From NCBI RefSeq assembly GCF_000003855.2, contig NW_003101661.1, forward strand, positions 1 to 34,451: DNA of 34,451 nucleotides. The letters run 5' to 3'. The position numbers and the translations under genes are program-made. Shown here piece by piece: positions 33,506 to 34,451 of the stretch. How positions within the stretch are numbered: position 1 is the stretch's first letter; every line of letters begins with the position of its first letter. This stretch comes from Blastomyces gilchristii SLH14081 (taxonomy: Eukaryota; Ascomycota; Eurotiomycetes; Onygenales; Ajellomycetaceae). The notes under the pieces were generated by a model. It worked only from the letters and a program-made list of their open reading frames with translations. It was not told the origin of the DNA and did no database searches.

Positions 33506-34246
33506 GAAAGAGAGAGTGTATTGAAATATATTACTGACTTATCAAATATAAAGAGACTTAAAGAAAATATTAACAGCTTTCAGAGATGTATAGAAACAGC
33601 TATAGTATTGCATAGTAATATCATCTTTATTCAATACATACACTGTTGATATTCTTTATATGCAGTTAATATAATCTGTATCAGAAATACATGCAGAAAA
33701 CAGATCTTTATTACTAGAATAAATAATTACAGCAATTCTCTGTTTTCATATTATAAAAATATGTTATTCTTATTTCTTTCTTCTCTCATTTCTCTCTTTC
33801 AAATCATCACTAATTTCAAGCTGATATAAAAACTATTAAAACACTCTCAGAAATCCTCAAATTAAAGAGTATAGATTAATTAAACTTTTAACAAATGTAG
33901 TAGAAACTAAATTATCTTCTATAATAATCAGTTACTTATCTTTTCTTAATAAAACAGCAGTCACATCTTCCCTCTTCTCTTAAATGAATATAACGTGAGA
34001 AAAGTGAGTATCATGTCAGATTATAATAACTAACACAGTCTCAGTATACAGAGCTGCATACATACAGTGTATACTGAATTGAAAAGCTGTATGAGTTGCA
34101 TATCAGTATCAGCATCTCATCAAGAGCTATACAGTGTGAGAAAGCTGTAACTCTCACTCACATATGCAGAGAGTGAATTGCTGAAGTAAGTGTATATACA
34201 TTGTATAAAAGTAACACTTTTAATAACACTCAGTCTCTGATATTAT
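33506..34246. other. Decayed AT-rich DNA, unassigned
   Basis: No ORF, no recognisable domain and no match to the other repeats in the window. Confidence 0.5.
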
Positions 34247-34451
34247 GAAAAAATTGTCCCCTTTATAAGTTCAAGAGATCTGTTTTATCAGAAGTCAGAA
34301 AAATCTTATATTTTTCAAGATTATCTTTACATATCCTTATTCCTTAAAATGTATGGAAGAAATCATTAATTTCAGTAATCCTATTCTTAATATTATTTCA
34401 AGTGATAGCGGAGTCCGTTCGGATCACCCTTTTTTAAGGGGATATTTTTCT
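34247..34451. repeat. Inverted-repeat-bounded segment at window end
   Basis: GAAAAAATTGTCCCCTTTATAA at 34247-34268 is an imperfect inverted match to the last 20 bases (TTTTTAAGGGGATATTTTTC). Unusually for this region it keeps CCCC/GGGG, and 34402-34430 is GC-rich (GCGGAGTCCGTTCGGATCACCC). Possibly a short MITE of about 205 bp; flanking duplication not visible. Confidence 0.35.

Overview
This looks like a gene-poor, AT-rich compartment of a filamentous ascomycete (Pezizomycotina) genome. The evidence is fungal-type short introns, Tad1-like LINE, Ty1/copia, Ty3/gypsy and Fot1/pogo-type elements, and heavy RIP-like C-to-T decay that leaves almost no intact ORF. I cannot name the species. GC-poor isochores of this sort are known in several groups, for example some Onygenales and Dothideomycetes.

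Layout, left to right. 1-2263: a decayed LINE (A) with a tRNA-derived SINE inserted at its left. 2264 to about 6961: a decayed Ty1/copia pol, split at 5677-6179 by a MITE. About 7100-7944: a Fot1/pogo 5' end on the minus strand, carrying a second MITE. 7947-11684: an island of ordinary base composition with one well-supported spliced gene (minus strand, 153 aa, secreted, Lys-rich, GPI-anchor-like tail), one degenerate secreted-protein gene and coding-like debris. 11687-12077: a second pogo 5' end facing the first. 12078-16606: a LINE (D/E) on the minus strand, broken by a third MITE, a 957-base assembly gap, a GC-rich stretch with the first exon of an unrelated gene, half of a fourth MITE and a TRIM-like LTR element. 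16607-28911: gypsy element 1 (minus), holding LINE B and a whole second gypsy element (20340-26787, TSD ATTAT), which itself holds SINE 2 and LINE C. 28912 to the end: a fifth copy of the MITE terminus, possibly the edge of a longer transposon, then unassigned decayed DNA, SINE 3, a coiled-coil-like dead ORF and a microsatellite.

Main points. (1) The mutational decay targets CpG and CpC and spares CpA, unlike classical Neurospora RIP. (2) The SINE and LINE families share the same 3' end (ATAATKGAAGAATAATAAT...) and the LINE keeps a 3' hairpin, which suggests a SINE/LINE partnership. (3) A roughly 505-bp MITE family has TAGACTG termini and 8-bp target duplications. (4) Nested insertions can be dated against empty paralogous sites inside the same window. 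(5) An effector-like secreted gene sits in an island bounded by head-to-head pogo ends. All splice models and family calls come from reading the sequence only; no search was run.
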